Shown here one piece after another: positions 1-11,719 of a stretch of 64,000 bases of DNA (position 1 is its first letter; every line of letters starts with the position of its first letter). The DNA lies in NCBI GenBank assembly GCA_011109175.1, contig RDEW01000017.1, positions 689,855-753,854 on the forward strand, in the 5' to 3' direction. A program made the translations under genes and the position numbers. The notes below the pieces were generated by a model. The model searched no databases, was not told the DNA's origin, and was given only the letters and a program-made list of their open reading frames with translations. Source of the stretch: Dicyema japonicum (Eukaryota; Dicyemida; Rhombozoa; Dicyemidae).

Positions 1-3000
1 CACGCATTATTTCGTTTAGATGAAGTGGTCTAATAAAACTTTTCAATGTTTTCAGGATTTAGCAGAAAATCCAGAGCTTATAACTGAATCAACAAAACAT
101 TTACTAAAAGTTTCACTATTTGGAGAAAACGTACTAATAATTATTCATTAGCAGGAAATGACATCTTCACAAACACAACAATTTGTAGTTCGACGTCTTA
201 TCAAAGCATTAATTTCCCAGAGAATTGCACGACAAAGCTTTTCTGTAGCCTTAATAAATGTTATATTAATACCTTATGCTCAGATTTTGAGACTAAAAGA
301 CATTAAAGACGAAACCGTAATAAAAGTAGCTAAGGATTGTCTCTTAACAGTTTATCATACGAATAAAGACATTGAATGTATGAATACTGCGAAATTGTTT
401 TTTCTTTGGGCTCTAAAAGTTAGTGGACGATTAGAAAACGTAAAACTTATAAAAATTCTTTTTAGATGAGTCCATCAAATTACAACACATCCTTTTCTTT
501 AATCAATGGTGTAGATCAGTCATCACTCAGATTTGCAACTAGTCTTATATGTGAAAAAGACGAAAATTTAAGTTTTGATGAATATTTGAATCTCTGTTCT
601 ATCGATCACTTTTACCAACCAAATGTTGAAAAATTATCTGTTTTATTTTTGGAATTTTATGTCCTCTATCCGAATTTTAATGATGCTGAAGAAAATTGGA
701 CAAAATTTTTAACAAGTAGGCTAAGTAATTTTTAATTCAGAAATTTCGACTGATGGGAAAATTCTTGTAAAGTGGAGACATGTAGTTTATATTTTTCTTA
801 ACTCTGCTATTCAGTTGAAGAATTTGACCCAAGATAAGGTTGTTTATTAAGATCATTTTAGATGTTAATTTTATTCAACATAGAAACTGTAACCTTGNAT
901 CTGTTTTATTTTTGGAATTTTATGTCCTCCATCCGAATTTTAAGGATGTTGAAGAAAATTGGACAAAATTTTTAACAAGTAGGCTAAGTAATTTTTAATT
1001 CAGAAATTTCGACTGATGGGAAAATTCTTGTAAAGTGGAGACATGTAGTTTATATTTTTCTTAACTCTGCTATTCAGTTGAAGAATTTGACCCAAGATAA
1101 GGTTGTTTATTAAGATTATTTTAGATGTTAATTTTATTCAACATAGAAACTGTAACCTTGATTATTGAAGACATGACTAATTCTGATTTATCAAAGTCAG
1201 TTTTACCAGGTCAACTAGTTTGATTTGATTTTATATTAGATTTACAATTTACTCCATCATCAAAAATCTAAAGAATGGGATGATGAATTTTTCTTAAATC
1301 TAATTAAAAAGATTGTTTTCCTTAATTCTTCCATTCCGAAGACACTTCGTTTTTTTCTAAAAGATTTAATTATTGTGGTTGTAAAACATGTATAAAATTT
1401 ATCTAATTTGAAGATTGACCCTTCAGAACGTGTAAAAGTTGTTGAAGATTTAATAATTAAAAAAACCTATCCTACTGATTTTATGAAATTAATGAAATAT
1501 TTTTTGGCAGATGAGGAAATTTCTCTGGCTAGTCGTTCAGCTCTGTTACGAAAATTTCTCATCAGAGTTCATTTTTATCAAGTATTTTAATTTAATTACA
1601 TTTTCCAGAATACTGATAACTTCAGTATATTTGAAACTTTTGGACTGATTGAATGTCTCTTATATTCTACTAAGAAAATGGATGAAAATAAAAGAATTAT
1701 TCGATACTACAAAATCATTAAAAATATTATTCTTGGATTCAACGCTCAAATTCTGAATGGAAAGCACCCAATATTCATTGGAAAGAGTTTTAAGAGTAAA
1801 TTAGTTATTCTGGTAATTTTCGATTGGTAATTTAGAAATGGCTTGAGGCATGGGAAGCTTCTGAACAGATCCTATCCTATGATCCAGATGCAACGTCATC
1901 GCAATCTGAAAATTCACACAATACTAAGTTATGCATGATGTGTCTGTTAATGTTCTTTGTTGTTGGCAATAAAGAAATTATTGATATTCTTGGCGACTTC
2001 ATTAATGCACTGAGGCGGAATACTATTGAAGAGGATATACTATGTAATTATTCATTAGCATTTATAGTTGTTTATGTGTTTCGACATTTATTAATGTTTC
2101 CACTGTGTAATTCGGCAGCTTTTTGGAGATTTATAAAAACAGTAATATGTGTGTCCTCACAGTATGATGAGTTGTTGAGTTCTTACTCAGCTGAATTTAT
2201 TTTGTCGGTACTGACAACCACTTTAACATTAAGGCGTTAGAGGAATATAATGGTTGTGATTCCAGCTCAGAGGGAGAATCTTCATCAAAAGAAACAGAAT
2301 TTACGTCAAATTATGATTCCGATTTAGAACCTGAAAATTTGATATCTGATGAGGAGGTAAACTTTGCTTTTTTTATTTAAGAATTTTGAAGAAAGTGAGG
2401 ATTATGACATGAAATTGTCTACAATCGTTAATAAAGCTAAAAATACAGTTGAAATCGACGACATTCAGAAACGACTGAGGTTTTTTGCTGATTTATTTTT
2501 AGATTATTTAGACTTTTAGAAGTTTTGCTTTTACAATGTCCGCGCTGCTGGGTTCGCCTTATTTATTAATTTTTAGACTTGGAATATTGTCCATAAATTA
2601 TGTGATCTGATTAAAAACGAAGAAAATTTGGAAATTGTTAAAATTATTTTGTCAATTCTTAATTTCTTGGATTTTTCTATTGTATTTTTATTTTTTAATA
2701 ATTTGATTAATGGTGAAGGAGATCATGATTCATTTATATCAAAATCTTTTCGTAGTGTATTAACTTCCTCTAGAAGACTTACTCAATGTATTCATTTTAT
2801 CAATTTTAGCTGACAATACAAGTGTTTTAAAATTGTTACGAAAATTTGTAATTCAAAGTATTTTAAGTTTTATAGATCACATTTGCTTCTAAATCAGATT
2901 TGATTGTATCAATAGATGATGCTATTCGTGATGAAATTATACATAATCTTAAAGGAAAGTAAATTTTGAATATTTTATGTTAGAAACTTTGAATTCATTT

Positions 3001-3667
3001 TAATCCAAAGAATATTGACAGAATACTCCAATACTCTCCAAAAATGTCCTGATTCTCTGATTAATATTATGAAAAAATCTACAAAACCGTTTATTAAGGT
3101 TGTTAATGGAAGTAAATAAATAGATTAAGGTTTTAGCTTTGTTGCGTTGTTTTTTGCATCGTGATTTGGTATTTACGGTTATTTTATTTAGTTTACTTGC
3201 GGAATGACCAATTTCAGTGAATCTTTTATTGGTAAGTTACAGGAAATGTGTATTAATGTATGGTTTTATTTTTATTCTTTTTAGGAACTCTTAAAGATAT
3301 CTGAATTATATGAAAATGGGAAATTTAAGGTTGAATCTAGTTTAGTAGAGAATTTGCTAAATATTATTTATAAATCCCACACTTTATATCCAGATTTTAT
3401 TTCTAAAGTAATCTTGTTTTTTTTATTTACAGGAATTAATAAAACCCATGAAAGATATTCTGCCGCGTGTAAAGCAGTTTCGTGCATTTCGCAAAAACAA
3501 CAGTATATGGAAGAAATGTAAATCGCTTATGCATCGTTTTGAAAGGTTATAAAATAAATCCTTATGTTAGAAAAGACAAAGAATCTTTCGAATTCAATGC
3601 AATTGAATCCAAAAAACGTCGATCTGATGTATCCGCTAGTCCTTGCTGTAAAAAGATTTGCTTATAA
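1..3667 (+). CDS. MYBBP1A: MYBBP1A / DNA polymerase phi (Pol5)-like nucleolar protein, 5' partial, many tiny introns
   Basis: The family consists of nucleolar HEAT-like proteins acting in rRNA transcription and ribosome biogenesis. Exon 152-439 carries the family signature near its start: a 'VVRRLIKALISQR' stretch followed by 'ARQSFSVAL', matching the Pol5 pattern of RLi-GL-S-R followed by AR-GFSvaL. Exons join in frame across GT-AG introns at 28-55 (28 nt), 131-151 (21 nt, or 24 nt with the next AG) and 440-465 (26 nt), then further introns of 22-33 nt. The last exon is basic ('SKKRRSDVS') and stops at 3665-3667, as in the Lys/Arg-rich tails of this family. The true start lies left of the window. 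The CDS is interrupted at 898 by one N with a duplicated 262-bp block, probably an assembly fault; merging the block keeps the frame. The middle (1600-3300) is divergent and its exon limits are less certain. Confidence 0.72.
636..1160. repeat. Direct duplication (636-897 and 899-1160) around a single N at 898
   Basis: Two 262-bp blocks, each running from 'atctgttttattttt' to 'ctgtaaccttg', differ at only a few bases and are separated by the single N. Both contain the same exons and introns of the MYBBP1A-like gene. The exact abutment on the N indicates two contig ends that overlap but were not merged, probably two haplotypes. A real tandem duplication is the less likely reading. Confidence 0.85.
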
Positions 3668-3950
3668 CTTTGTATTTTTGACATATATGATTTTGTTTTT
3701 TGTCGAAAAACTTATTCAGTGGAAATAAAAAAAATTCGAATTGTAAGTGTCTGTCATTCTTTTAAAATTGGGAATGCAATCGCCATAATTCAGAGATTAA
3801 TGGATATGTTCTTCTTAGCGCCTGGAATAATTATTGTCAGAGGCAGTAGTCAATTTCTCTTAGCAGTTGATGCTCTGTTCAATAAGCTTGTTAATTTGAA
3901 CAAAATTTTCTTAATATTCACATAAACCATGACTAAATATTAATAGAAGC
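3668..3950. other. Short spacer between convergent genes, no gene recognised
   Basis: This lies between the stop of the MYBBP1A-like gene and the stop of the METTL23-like gene on the other strand. A 68-codon open frame at 3719-3925 (+) has no recognisable domain, and I see no support for it as a gene. The stretch probably holds the two 3' UTRs and polyadenylation signals. Confidence 0.5.
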
Positions 3951-4750
3951 TTAGTCATAATAATCAACAAATCTCAATTTAAATAATTGTAAAATAGGAT
4001 CAGACTCATTTCCAACGCCATATTTACAGAGATTGAGTTCAGCATAATCATCACAAAACGTTGAAATTGGAACGATTTCGGCAGCCAAATTCCAGCGTTT
4101 TAAAAGTGGAATTAAAGACCAATCAATACTAAGAAAATTTAAAAATAAAATACCAACGAACTTGATAGACAATCCAAGCTTCACATTTACTGGAAGTTCT
4201 CATTATAAATTCTATTGTGCATAAAAGATTATCGAAATCATTTATGTTATAAAAACAATCCGCGGACAATATTAAATCATAATCTTCCATTAATTCAGAA
4301 TTGAAATCTTCGAAACATCCCCATCGAAGTTTATGAGTTGTTACATAATTTTCCAGGTTATTTTCTTTTAAATTAATCTCACAAGAAGAAATATTCAAAT
4401 CAGTCGCATTTACTAAGCTCGGAGACAAACGAGCTGCAGTCATCGACACGAGACCAACTCCACAACCAATCTAATATGTATTATTTGAATGTTGATTTTA
4501 ATTCGGTGTAGTATTACCGAAATGACAATGTATTAATTTTAAATGACATTAATTAACCTCAATAATTTTAGACCCGATTATTCTATGTTTACAATGACAC
4601 AGGTAAATGGACAACAGAATAGCAGAAGGCCAAACAAACTCTGAATATTTGCCATTTTCCACCTAAGAATAAATTCATATAATTTAATACCTCTTTTATT
4701 CTTACTTCGTCGATAAATTCTGAAAATTTGAAAACTTTTAAATCATCCAT
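3951..4750 (-). CDS. METTL23: METTL23-like seven-beta-strand methyltransferase
   Basis: The product is a compact SAM-dependent methyltransferase of the METTL21/METTL23 group; METTL23 methylates protein arginine (histone H3R17). The start is ATG at 4750. Four exons follow. Exon 1 encodes 'MDDLKVFKFSEF'. Exon 2 carries the family's 'FVWPSAILLS' region. Exon 3 begins with SAM motif I 'EIGCGVGLVS' and continues through 'ATDLN', 'LILSADCFYN' and 'AWIVYQVR'. Exon 4 gives 'DWSLIPLLKRW'. The order and spacing match METTL23, whose human form has a closely similar QVRSADWSLEALL segment. Introns are 28, about 87 and 25 nt. The length, about 210 residues, is normal for the family. It converges with the MYBBP1A-like gene and looks intact. 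Confidence 0.82.
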
Positions 4751-4855
4751 ACGTCAAACAAAAATCACAGCCATATAATCATGATTTTCTATTTTAAATA
4801 AATAATTATTTAATATTTTAATAAAATAGTGAATAAAAAATCAACATGGATCGAC

Positions 4856-5480
4856 TATTTTTGGTTTTAATAGTAATAACATGGATCCTACTCGAGTGGT
4901 TTAATGAAAATCGGATATCAACACCGAAAAATATGTTACAACTCTCTATACCTCGGACAAAAGATTGTCGAACAGGACAATAGAAGTTACTGCGGAGGGA
5001 AGAGGATTTCCTTTCAGCATATAACAAAAAATATTGGGTCTAACTTTCGATACGCATATGAACTTTTCGAGACGTCACTAACGTGCTGAACAAATGTGAA
5101 AGAAAATCAACCTTCTGAAATGCCTAACAGTTATATGGAAAATTGGACATCACTCTATACTTAAGACGCTCTATTCACAGTACATCGAACCATGCATTTC
5201 ATATGCGTGTACTTCATGGGGACCATTGGCCTCCTATACGAACATCCAGAAAATCTCCGCAACCCAGAAAAGGGCCTTCAAACTAACTGAGAGATGGGAT
5301 ACAGGAGGAAAACATCAAAGCACCTGACACACATCGAAAAAACAAAAATGGACACCAATGTAAACCTCGCAATAAAAGTGTTGCTAAAGGAAGTGATGTT
5401 ACCAGGAAGATCGGTGACAATAAAGATTCGACCAAGCTAACTCGAATAGGATATAATCCGATCACTCCTAGGAATACGCC
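4856..5480 (+). mobile_element. APE-type LINE fragment (family A), 3' part of the reverse transcriptase ORF, decayed
   Basis: Frameshifted remnants of the end of a non-LTR reverse transcriptase are present. They include 'WFNENRISTPK', 'KILGLTFDTHMNFSRHV' and 'YIEPCISYACTSWGPLASY', then a tail with 'KRAFKLTERW'. The same sequence recurs at 8818-9190 (+) and 21720-22400 (-), so this is a repeated family. The left edge, 'tttttggttttaata', is shared with the 8818 copy. Stops and indels show that it is dead. Confidence 0.8.
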
Positions 5481-5694
5481 CTTTGATATTAGAATGCAGA
5501 CTGATGAAGCACCAGTGTACTTTGTTGACAGTTGATCCCAAACACAGTCAGTAAATCAACCAGCGAATCCAAATGATCAGAATGGACGAGAATAAGCCAC
5601 GGTAGACAGAAATATTCAAGAAGAGGAATTTTATAATAATATTGTTGAACAATTATCAAAAATGTTAAAAACATGACAAGAACGAAGAAGGATG

Positions 5695-7350
5695 CCAAGT
5701 TTTTACTTGGCCTGGCGGCGCTCTTAAGAAGAGAGGACAGCCACCAAATAAATCAGATACAACCAGGATTACCCTGGTTAATGCCCGCTCTCTAGGAAGC
5801 GGGCTGCGGAGCTGGTTGCCCTTACCAGCGCTGTTGAGAGGGATGCATTAATTATTAATAAAACAAAGATGAAAAAAACCTGGAATTATTAATATCCCGG
5901 GTTATAATTCGATTGATATTCCATGGCGTCCCGGTGCCATAACTGGTACAGGCACCTCTATTTTCTACAAAAAGAGTATTAAAACGCGATTGCCAATAAT
6001 TATAGAAGAGAATTGGATAAAAATATTGGATAAAATTGGATAACAATTGGTGGAATTTACTCCAAAAGATAAAGGAATTATTCAAGGATTATAAAAGATT
6101 TTTTCGCTAATAATGAAAACCCAATCTTTGTGGAAGAATGTATTGCAAAAAATTGCATATGGTTGTGTGAAAACTAATTCTGACGGCAAATGTTTATTGG
6201 AAATAATGGAATCAGAAAATTTAGAAGTTTTTTCTAACAACGGAGTGCTAATAGATTGGGTACTTTCGTTATGCAAGAAAACCTCGATTTATTAAGCGGA
6301 TTGCCCTATGTCGAATATGATATAGGGAGTGATCACTTACCTCAAACTTTGGAGCTGTGAACTGGACCCGTTATTGAAGAAAAATATTTCTTATATAATA
6401 TCAACAGAATTGATGGGCTCATTTAATTCTTATATTTCTATGAAGTTGATAATATTCGAAATTGAAAATTTTAAATCATGTGGATATCGATAGTTTGGAT
6501 GTAAAATAAGATGTGTTATTTAAACAATCTTGATTATTATAGAAAGAAAAGATTTCTTTCTCCGCATAGAAATAAATTTAATAAATGGGGATCAATGTCG
6601 TTTTCTTCGTGAAATGAGAAATTTGGAAGGAAAATTGAAACGATGTTGGGATCCACAAGATTCTAACCATCTCAAAGAGAGGATCAAGTCTATAAAGAGA
6701 GTATTGATCGAAGTATCAAAAAGTATTGAAGAAGATAGATGGAGGAGAGAATGCTCCAAATTCTATCGTAATAATCCTAAATTCTGAAAACTTTTTCGAA
6801 AATGAATTCTGAAGAGATAAATCTCAAGTCTCGTGACGGCTCTCGGATCCGAAAGAAAAAGTTAAGACAACAGCTCGCAGAGGTACAAGAATTGGATTCT
6901 CTTAATTATTCCCCGAGGCATACAAACTAGTTTTCTTGAAGAGGAGCCAGTTTTTTGTACGGATGATCCCGAAGAAGGGAAAATCTAATTTAAATCCAGA
7001 AAACTATAGGTCAATAAGCCTGATATGCAGCATCTAAAAAATCATTGAAAATTTTATTTTTAACAGATTATCAAAGTATATTGAAGATAACAAATTTTTT
7101 CTCGATGATCAGTGGGGTTTTCGCCTCACTATAAGGACTGGAGATTGTTTCTCATATTTATCAAATTTTACATGTGTTGCTAAGAAGAATATAGAATGTC
7201 TTACGGCCGTACGTCTAGACATATCAAAAGCTGTCGATAGCGTTTGGCATGCTGGGTTGTTAAAGACTCTGTCAAATTTTAATGTTGGGAGCAAGGCACT
7301 AGCTTGTTTGGTGCAAGGGTTCAATAATTCGAAGAGGAGGTTTCGTTATA
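5695..7350 (+). mobile_element. Degenerate APE-type non-LTR retrotransposon (endonuclease and RT remnants)
   Basis: The endonuclease part starts near 5740 with 'TTRITLVNARSL' and ends near 6340 with 'YDIGSDHLPQTLEL', the SDH-P motif of AP-like endonucleases. A basic linker follows (6530-6787). RT remnants run from about 6950 to 7340: 'MIPKKGKSNLNPENYRSISL', 'DDQWGFR' and 'VRLDISKAVDSVWHAGLL'. The catalytic YADD part is missing. Many stops and shifts are present. A duplicated segment, 'gcattaattattaataaaac' and its continuation at 5847, also occurs at 9187. Confidence 0.75.
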
Positions 7351-7702
7351 CCACACCCCATCAACTAGGACAAACTCATTGACTTCTTCCTGTTTAATTA
7401 GTTTTTAATTAGAAACGAATTTGTTATGTTAATAAAATCTATCTATCTAAATTTTATGTCAGCAAGAAATGAATAATTCATCAAAAAGTCAGACTACAAA
7501 TTTATGGCATTTGAAAAAGATAATTTGAAAGAAATCAACGAAAACATTGTCATATGGCAAAGCTTCTAAAAATCAACAAAAAGTAAAAATATCCCATTTT
7601 ATTTTGAAAAAAAATTTCAAAAAGGCAAATCAAGTTTAATTAGGAAACCAAGTGTATTTTTATTTATTTCAGCTGTATGTAAAATAAATTTATTCAATTT
7701 TC
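7351..7702. other. AT-rich spacer between retroelement fragments
   Basis: A short 'atctatctat'-like run near 7437-7446 could be a LINE tail. Nothing else recognisable is present. Confidence 0.35.
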
Positions 7703-8230
7703 GATGCGAAAGGATTGCACCCGCTGTCCTGCAGAAGAAGCGCCGGAAGGGGACCACGTCATGCTGCTCTGAATGATGTGATCGTCAGAGCTCTGAAGGT
7801 TTCAGGCTTCCCAGGACAGCTTGAACCAGTGGGTCTTGATCGAGGAGATGGGAAGAGACCTGACGGGATGACCCTTTTCCCCTTCACGTCTGGAAGATCT
7901 TTGGTCTGGGACGCAACTTGCATAGACACGTTCTCAATCACGAACATTTTTAAATCGGTTCAGACACCTGGAGCAGCTGCTTCGACTGCGAAAAACCTAA
8001 AAATCAAGAAATATTCTTGCCTCGGGTATCGCTACCGATTTACTCTTGTTGCGACCGAATCATCGGGAGCCGTTGGTCCAATGACGGCTGAATTCTTGCA
8101 AGAACTCGGAGGATTGCTTGCCAGAAAGAAAAGGGATCAACGAGAAGGGTTATGGCTAAGACAAAAGATAGGAATAGCCATACTCCGAGGGAACTCGTTC
8201 GCAATCCACGCAGCAGGCTTCCTCAACTGA
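7703..8230 (+). mobile_element. 5'-truncated RLE-type LINE: PD-(D/E)XK endonuclease domain
   Basis: One open frame of about 170 codons encodes the C-terminal restriction-like endonuclease of a non-LTR element. Motifs in order are 'HPLSCRRSAGRGPRHAALN' (the end of the CCHC knuckle and RHxxxN), 'LEPVGLDRGDGKRPDGM', 'LVWDATCIDTF' and the terminal 'IAILRGNSFAIHAAGFLN'. It is almost base-identical to 62359-62888, and the two share a right-hand end just past the stop. The abrupt left edge is typical of 5' truncation during target-primed reverse transcription. The near identity points to recent mobility. Confidence 0.85.
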
Positions 8231-8260
8231 CATTTGTTTAATTGTTAAAAAAAATTATTT

Positions 8261-8376
8261 AAATAAACTGAAATTCTCAAATTTTTTTTACTAATTGAAT
8301 TAACATAAAGATTAAGATTTTGAATTTTATCTAAATTAGTCACTTTTCATTTTTCGTCTTTGTTTTTTGAAAAAGA
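8261..8376. repeat. Direct repeat DR-1 (left copy)
   Basis: About 112 bp starting 'aaataaactgaaattctcaa' and ending 'tttttcgtctttgtt' recurs at 9662-9774 with roughly 90% identity by eye. The two copies bracket the composite of retroelement pieces between them. It may be a shared 3' UTR of two elements, or a segment duplicated when material was inserted. Confidence 0.75.
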
Positions 8377-8817
8377 CACATGAACATACACATGAAAGTC
8401 GGTGTAAGAGAAGGAGAGAAAATAATCTGTTTGAGTTTAATCGCAGATTGTTTTACCGTCGCCTACACGAAAATGGCCATAGTGTATGTTGCCAACAGGA
8501 CGCGGAAATGCTTTCCACATGGGTAGTATGTGGGAGGCTAAACCAATCAGAGGAAATGCGTGGAATGTCCCTTACAGCGCCGCTCCTTTCTTGGCGGAAT
8601 CTTGCGGAATTTTCGATTTTCGCAAAAATTTGAGGCGGTTGTGAGACATCTCCCTAATTTGAAAACGACCGGGGTCGATAAAGTTTATAATTTCTTTATC
8701 AAAAGATGCACTTCATTGCACGAGTCTATGTGTCGTGTATTACAGAAAAGCATCACTAACCCGGAAACGATTCCTGATTGGGCATTCACAGGGACAACTT
8801 ATTTGATCCCAAAGCTG
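8377..8817 (+). mobile_element. Non-LTR reverse transcriptase fragment, RT motifs 0-2
   Basis: Two overlapping frames carry 'KKTHEHTHESRCKRRRE' followed by the pre-RT region. Next comes 'LKTTGVDKVYNFFIKRC', then 'PDWAFTGTTYLIPK', the conserved start of an RT finger domain (the W-x-x-G-T-T-x-L-I-P-K pattern). It stops abruptly at 8817, where a family-A LINE fragment begins, so this is a chimeric junction. The tail segment at 9187-9630 may be the far end of the same element. Confidence 0.65.
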
Positions 8818-9190
8818 GATTTTTGGTTTTAATAATAATAACATGGATCCTACTCAAGTGGTTTAATGAAAATCGGATATCAACACCGAAAAATCTGTTA
8901 CAACTCTCTATACCTCGGAAAAAAGATTGTCGAACAGGACATAGAAGTTACTGCGGAGGGAAGAGGATTGCCTTTCAGCAAATGGCAAAAAATATTGGGT
9001 CTAACTTTCGATACGCATATGAACTTTTCGAGACACGTCACTAACGTGCTGAACAAATGTGAAAAGAATATCAACCTTCTGAAATGCCTAACAGTTATAT
9101 GGAAAATTAAACGCTCTACTCACAGTACATCGAACCATGCATTTCATATGCGTGTACTTCATGGAGACCATTGGCCTCCTATACGATGCA
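8818..9190 (+). mobile_element. APE-type LINE fragment (family A), RT C-terminus
   Basis: This is a copy of the sequence at 4856-5230, with 'KILGLTFDTHMNFSRHVTNV' and 'CEKNINLLKCLTVIWKI'. It is truncated on the right at 'ctcctatacgatgc'. The copy is less shifted than the one at 4.9 kb but still broken. Confidence 0.78.
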
Positions 9191-9630
9191 TTAATTATTA
9201 ATAAAACGAAGATGAAAAAACCTGGAATTATTAATACCCGGGTTATTAATACGTCTCAAGACCGTTTGCAGACTGTGGAGGTGGAGAAAAAAAGGAAGTA
9301 TGACTTGCTTGCAAACGAGATGGGGCAGATGCTTGGTTGCAAGATCCTCGTTATTCCTATAATAATGACGTGGGAAGGAATTGCAACAAAGTACCACAAG
9401 GGTTATCTAAAGCAGTTGGGGGTAGATAGGAAGCTTCTTGCTTATCTACAGTTTACTGTGTTAAAGCCGACCATATATAACCTGACATTGTAGTATAGGA
9501 AGCAGAACCCTGAGATGCCATATGGGCAGAGGGTTCAATTGGACAAGGGTCTCTCGGAGTTGTTTCAACAACCAGAATCGAACCTGCCTGAGGAGGCTGG
9601 CGAACAAGCAGGCGAGGAAGGTTGTTGATA
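9187..9630 (+). mobile_element. LINE C-terminal segment (family B)
   Basis: The open frame gives 'DRLQTVEVEKKRKYDLLANE', then 'ILVIPIIMTWEGIATKYHKG' and 'LKQLGVDRKLLAYLQ', followed after a stop by an acidic 'EEAGEQAGEEGC' end. I read this as the region after the thumb in a family of animal LINEs. A second copy lies at 21430-21720 on the other strand, again next to a family-A fragment. Confidence 0.55.
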
Positions 9631-9661
9631 ATTAAATATATTAACTTTTTTATTGTTGGTT

Positions 9662-9774
9662 AAATAAAACTGAAATTCTCAAATTTTGTTTACTAATTGA
9701 ATTAACATAAAGATTAAAATTTTGAAATTTATCTAAATTAGTTACTTTTCATTTTTCGTCTTTGTTGAAAAAGA
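9662..9774. repeat. Direct repeat DR-1 (right copy)
   Basis: This is the partner of 8261-8376. It follows the end of the family-B LINE segment by about 30 bp, while the left copy follows the end of the RLE endonuclease copy by about 30 bp. Confidence 0.75.
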
Positions 9775-9914
9775 AGAGAAAAAAGATAGATGACCTTCGT
9801 AATTTCTTTATTGGATACCCCGACAAAGTGATGCTATTAACTATCCTCACGAGATCGAATCTGACCTACATAAGTGCTTGATTACAAACCCAAAATTTGA
9901 CTCAACTGCTCTTT

Positions 9915-10342
9915 CTATTCAAGTTCTTTTACTTTAACAATTTCCATTCGGAAAAGGCTACTGACAGTGGCTTTAATCATGGGACTGTCCAAACTATGTC
10001 CTCGACCATTCTGAATTACCAAATATCCCATACTCTGCCTGACACTAGATGAAAAGTGATTTTCTTTCTTAACCGTAATGTTATAAACATCCGCCAACTC
10101 GATGACTATATTTAACAATTTTTGATTCTTTTTTTCCTAGTTATATTAAATTTTTGACTAAATATTCATAGAAACTGTCAAATTCTTCAGTGATAGAATA
10201 AATATCCATAAAATAAGCATTTTTAATTAAATATAACTATCCTAGTTGTCCTAATGAACTTTTCTCACTAACTGGCTTATTTTCATTATGGCTAAATGAA
10301 GTCTTAGAATAACCACTCCAAACATGTTTCATCATCTAAAAT
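9915..10342 (-). pseudogene. GH47 class I alpha-mannosidase-like remnant
   Basis: The minus strand from about 10336 reads 'MMKHVWSGYSKTSFSHNENK' and 'PVSEKSS', matching the start of GH47 domains (MKHAW-GY---W--NEL-P-S). About 15 residues on, after a stop, 'FMDIYSITEEFDSFYEYLVK' aligns with the family segment LIDALDTMWILGLTEEF, but the catalytic-site aspartates are not kept. A further frame (9915-10118) has 'VIELADVYNI' and then no recognisable GH47 sequence. The remaining two thirds of the domain is absent. Known GH47 enzymes trim mannose in the ER and Golgi; this copy looks non-functional. An alternative is a fast-evolving gene with unseen exons. Confidence 0.4.
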
Positions 10343-10400
10343 CACATTATTATTAAAGCAACATACGTAAAATATTAATAGCTATAATTTTACCCGCCCG

Positions 10401-10640
10401 GTGTTAGAAACAATCAAGCTAAGTGGTTCCACCTTCAACGGTCGTGCAGAATCTCTTTCAAGTCGTCCAAATTTTCTCCACATTTCATTTTTCTTTGACG
10501 TACTTAAATACAGCATCGCGTATACCAGGAAGTGTGACTCGTTATCGTTCACCCAGTCTCAACAAAGTACTCCTCCATTACTGTATTAGCGGAGGTCTCT
10601 CATGTTTTCTTCAACTCAAATGGTCTGTTTAACCAAAGTT
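10401..10640 (-). mobile_element. RTE-like LINE 3' ORF remnant
   Basis: The minus strand reads 'ANTVMEEYFVETG' and 'GENLDDLKEILHDR', matching the better preserved C-terminus at 40069-40407 ('ANIAMEEYFVLEA', 'VGDDLDMLRNMATNRKRW'). Stops and shifts are present. Confidence 0.6.
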
Positions 10641-10799
10641 TCTTCCAGTACGCTATCATTGTGTAAATGCAACTAATTGTGTCTTTTTATCTTGACCACT
10701 GCGAATTTACTTTCCCCCTATATCCGCCTCCCAACCCCACGAGGAAACATTCCCTTCCAATGAGAAAAACTTGTTATATATTCAAAAAATTCAAAAGAC

Positions 10800-11330
10800 A
10801 AGAAGAATCCCGATACTAAGCAGGATCTTTTTAAAGTTGTTGCTTCTTGCTTCGCCCTATTTATTGGCGCTCAATCCTGCGGATGAACAACCATAGATGA
10901 ATTTTATTCTTATGCTCTTTTCGCCTCTGGTTATCGGACGATTTAGTGGTTAAAAAAGATGCTACCACTCTCAAAGCGTATGGGTCATAAACTACTTGAA
11001 TGTGATACAAAGGCCGCCTTTCTTCTCTTCATCTCTGCCTAAACTCTGGTTATTCTCGACCCCAGAACGTTTGACTTGCTTAGGGCAAAGCATCCATGTT
11101 CAACGAACGACTTGCGGCCGTCCATTGCACTTGTAGTCTCGCCTCTGGTCTTCACTGAAAAATAGGTGAGGGCGAAATTGGAGCTTTTTGTCGCAGTAGT
11201 AAAGGAGTGGATGGTTTAACTTCCAAGTCACGTTAAGGATCTCACCTCCACTGCAACTAGTTGATCATTCTTGATGTTTTCTTCCGTGATGATAAGCTGA
11301 GAGGTGGTCTCTCTATAAAGGAAAAATATC
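10800..11330 (+). mobile_element. RLE-type LINE remnant, N-terminal RT region
   Basis: Broken frames contain 'RAKHPCSTNDLRPSIAL' and, after a gap, 'SHVKDLTSTATS'. These match the segments 'RRKHPAPPPNQQNLTMP' and 'LRPSHVKD' of the longer copy at 59480-59650. Only the first part of the RT region is left. Confidence 0.5.
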
Positions 11331-11719
11331 TTGGATCGATGTAATGAACACTGAAGCTGTTTGAAGCCTGTGATGCGTCTTTTTCTTATAATAACTGTAT
11401 TCATATACTAAAGTTCAATTACAACTTTAGATGTTCCTTTGTTTTAGACATGCTGATATCCTAGGATCATTTAATTCTACTTCAAGTCTTCGACAAAGGA
11501 AATCTAGACATCTAATTAGAGGGCACGAGTTGGTCTTAATATCAACTTCCGATTATTATGATGGTAGTTGCGGATGTTATATTTCCTGCCTATTTCTTTT
11601 CATATGCTTCAAGGTACTGCCTCACAACTGAGATCTTATATAACTCAACTAGATTTCCCTTCGATGAGGCTATAACTAAATTTTGGACTCTGGGAGAGAT
11701 TAGGTTTTGACTTTCCATA

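Noticed and set aside
3719-3925. Small hydrophobic ORF between convergent genes
   Set aside because: No motif, no intron pattern and no start context; AT-rich DNA gives such frames by chance.
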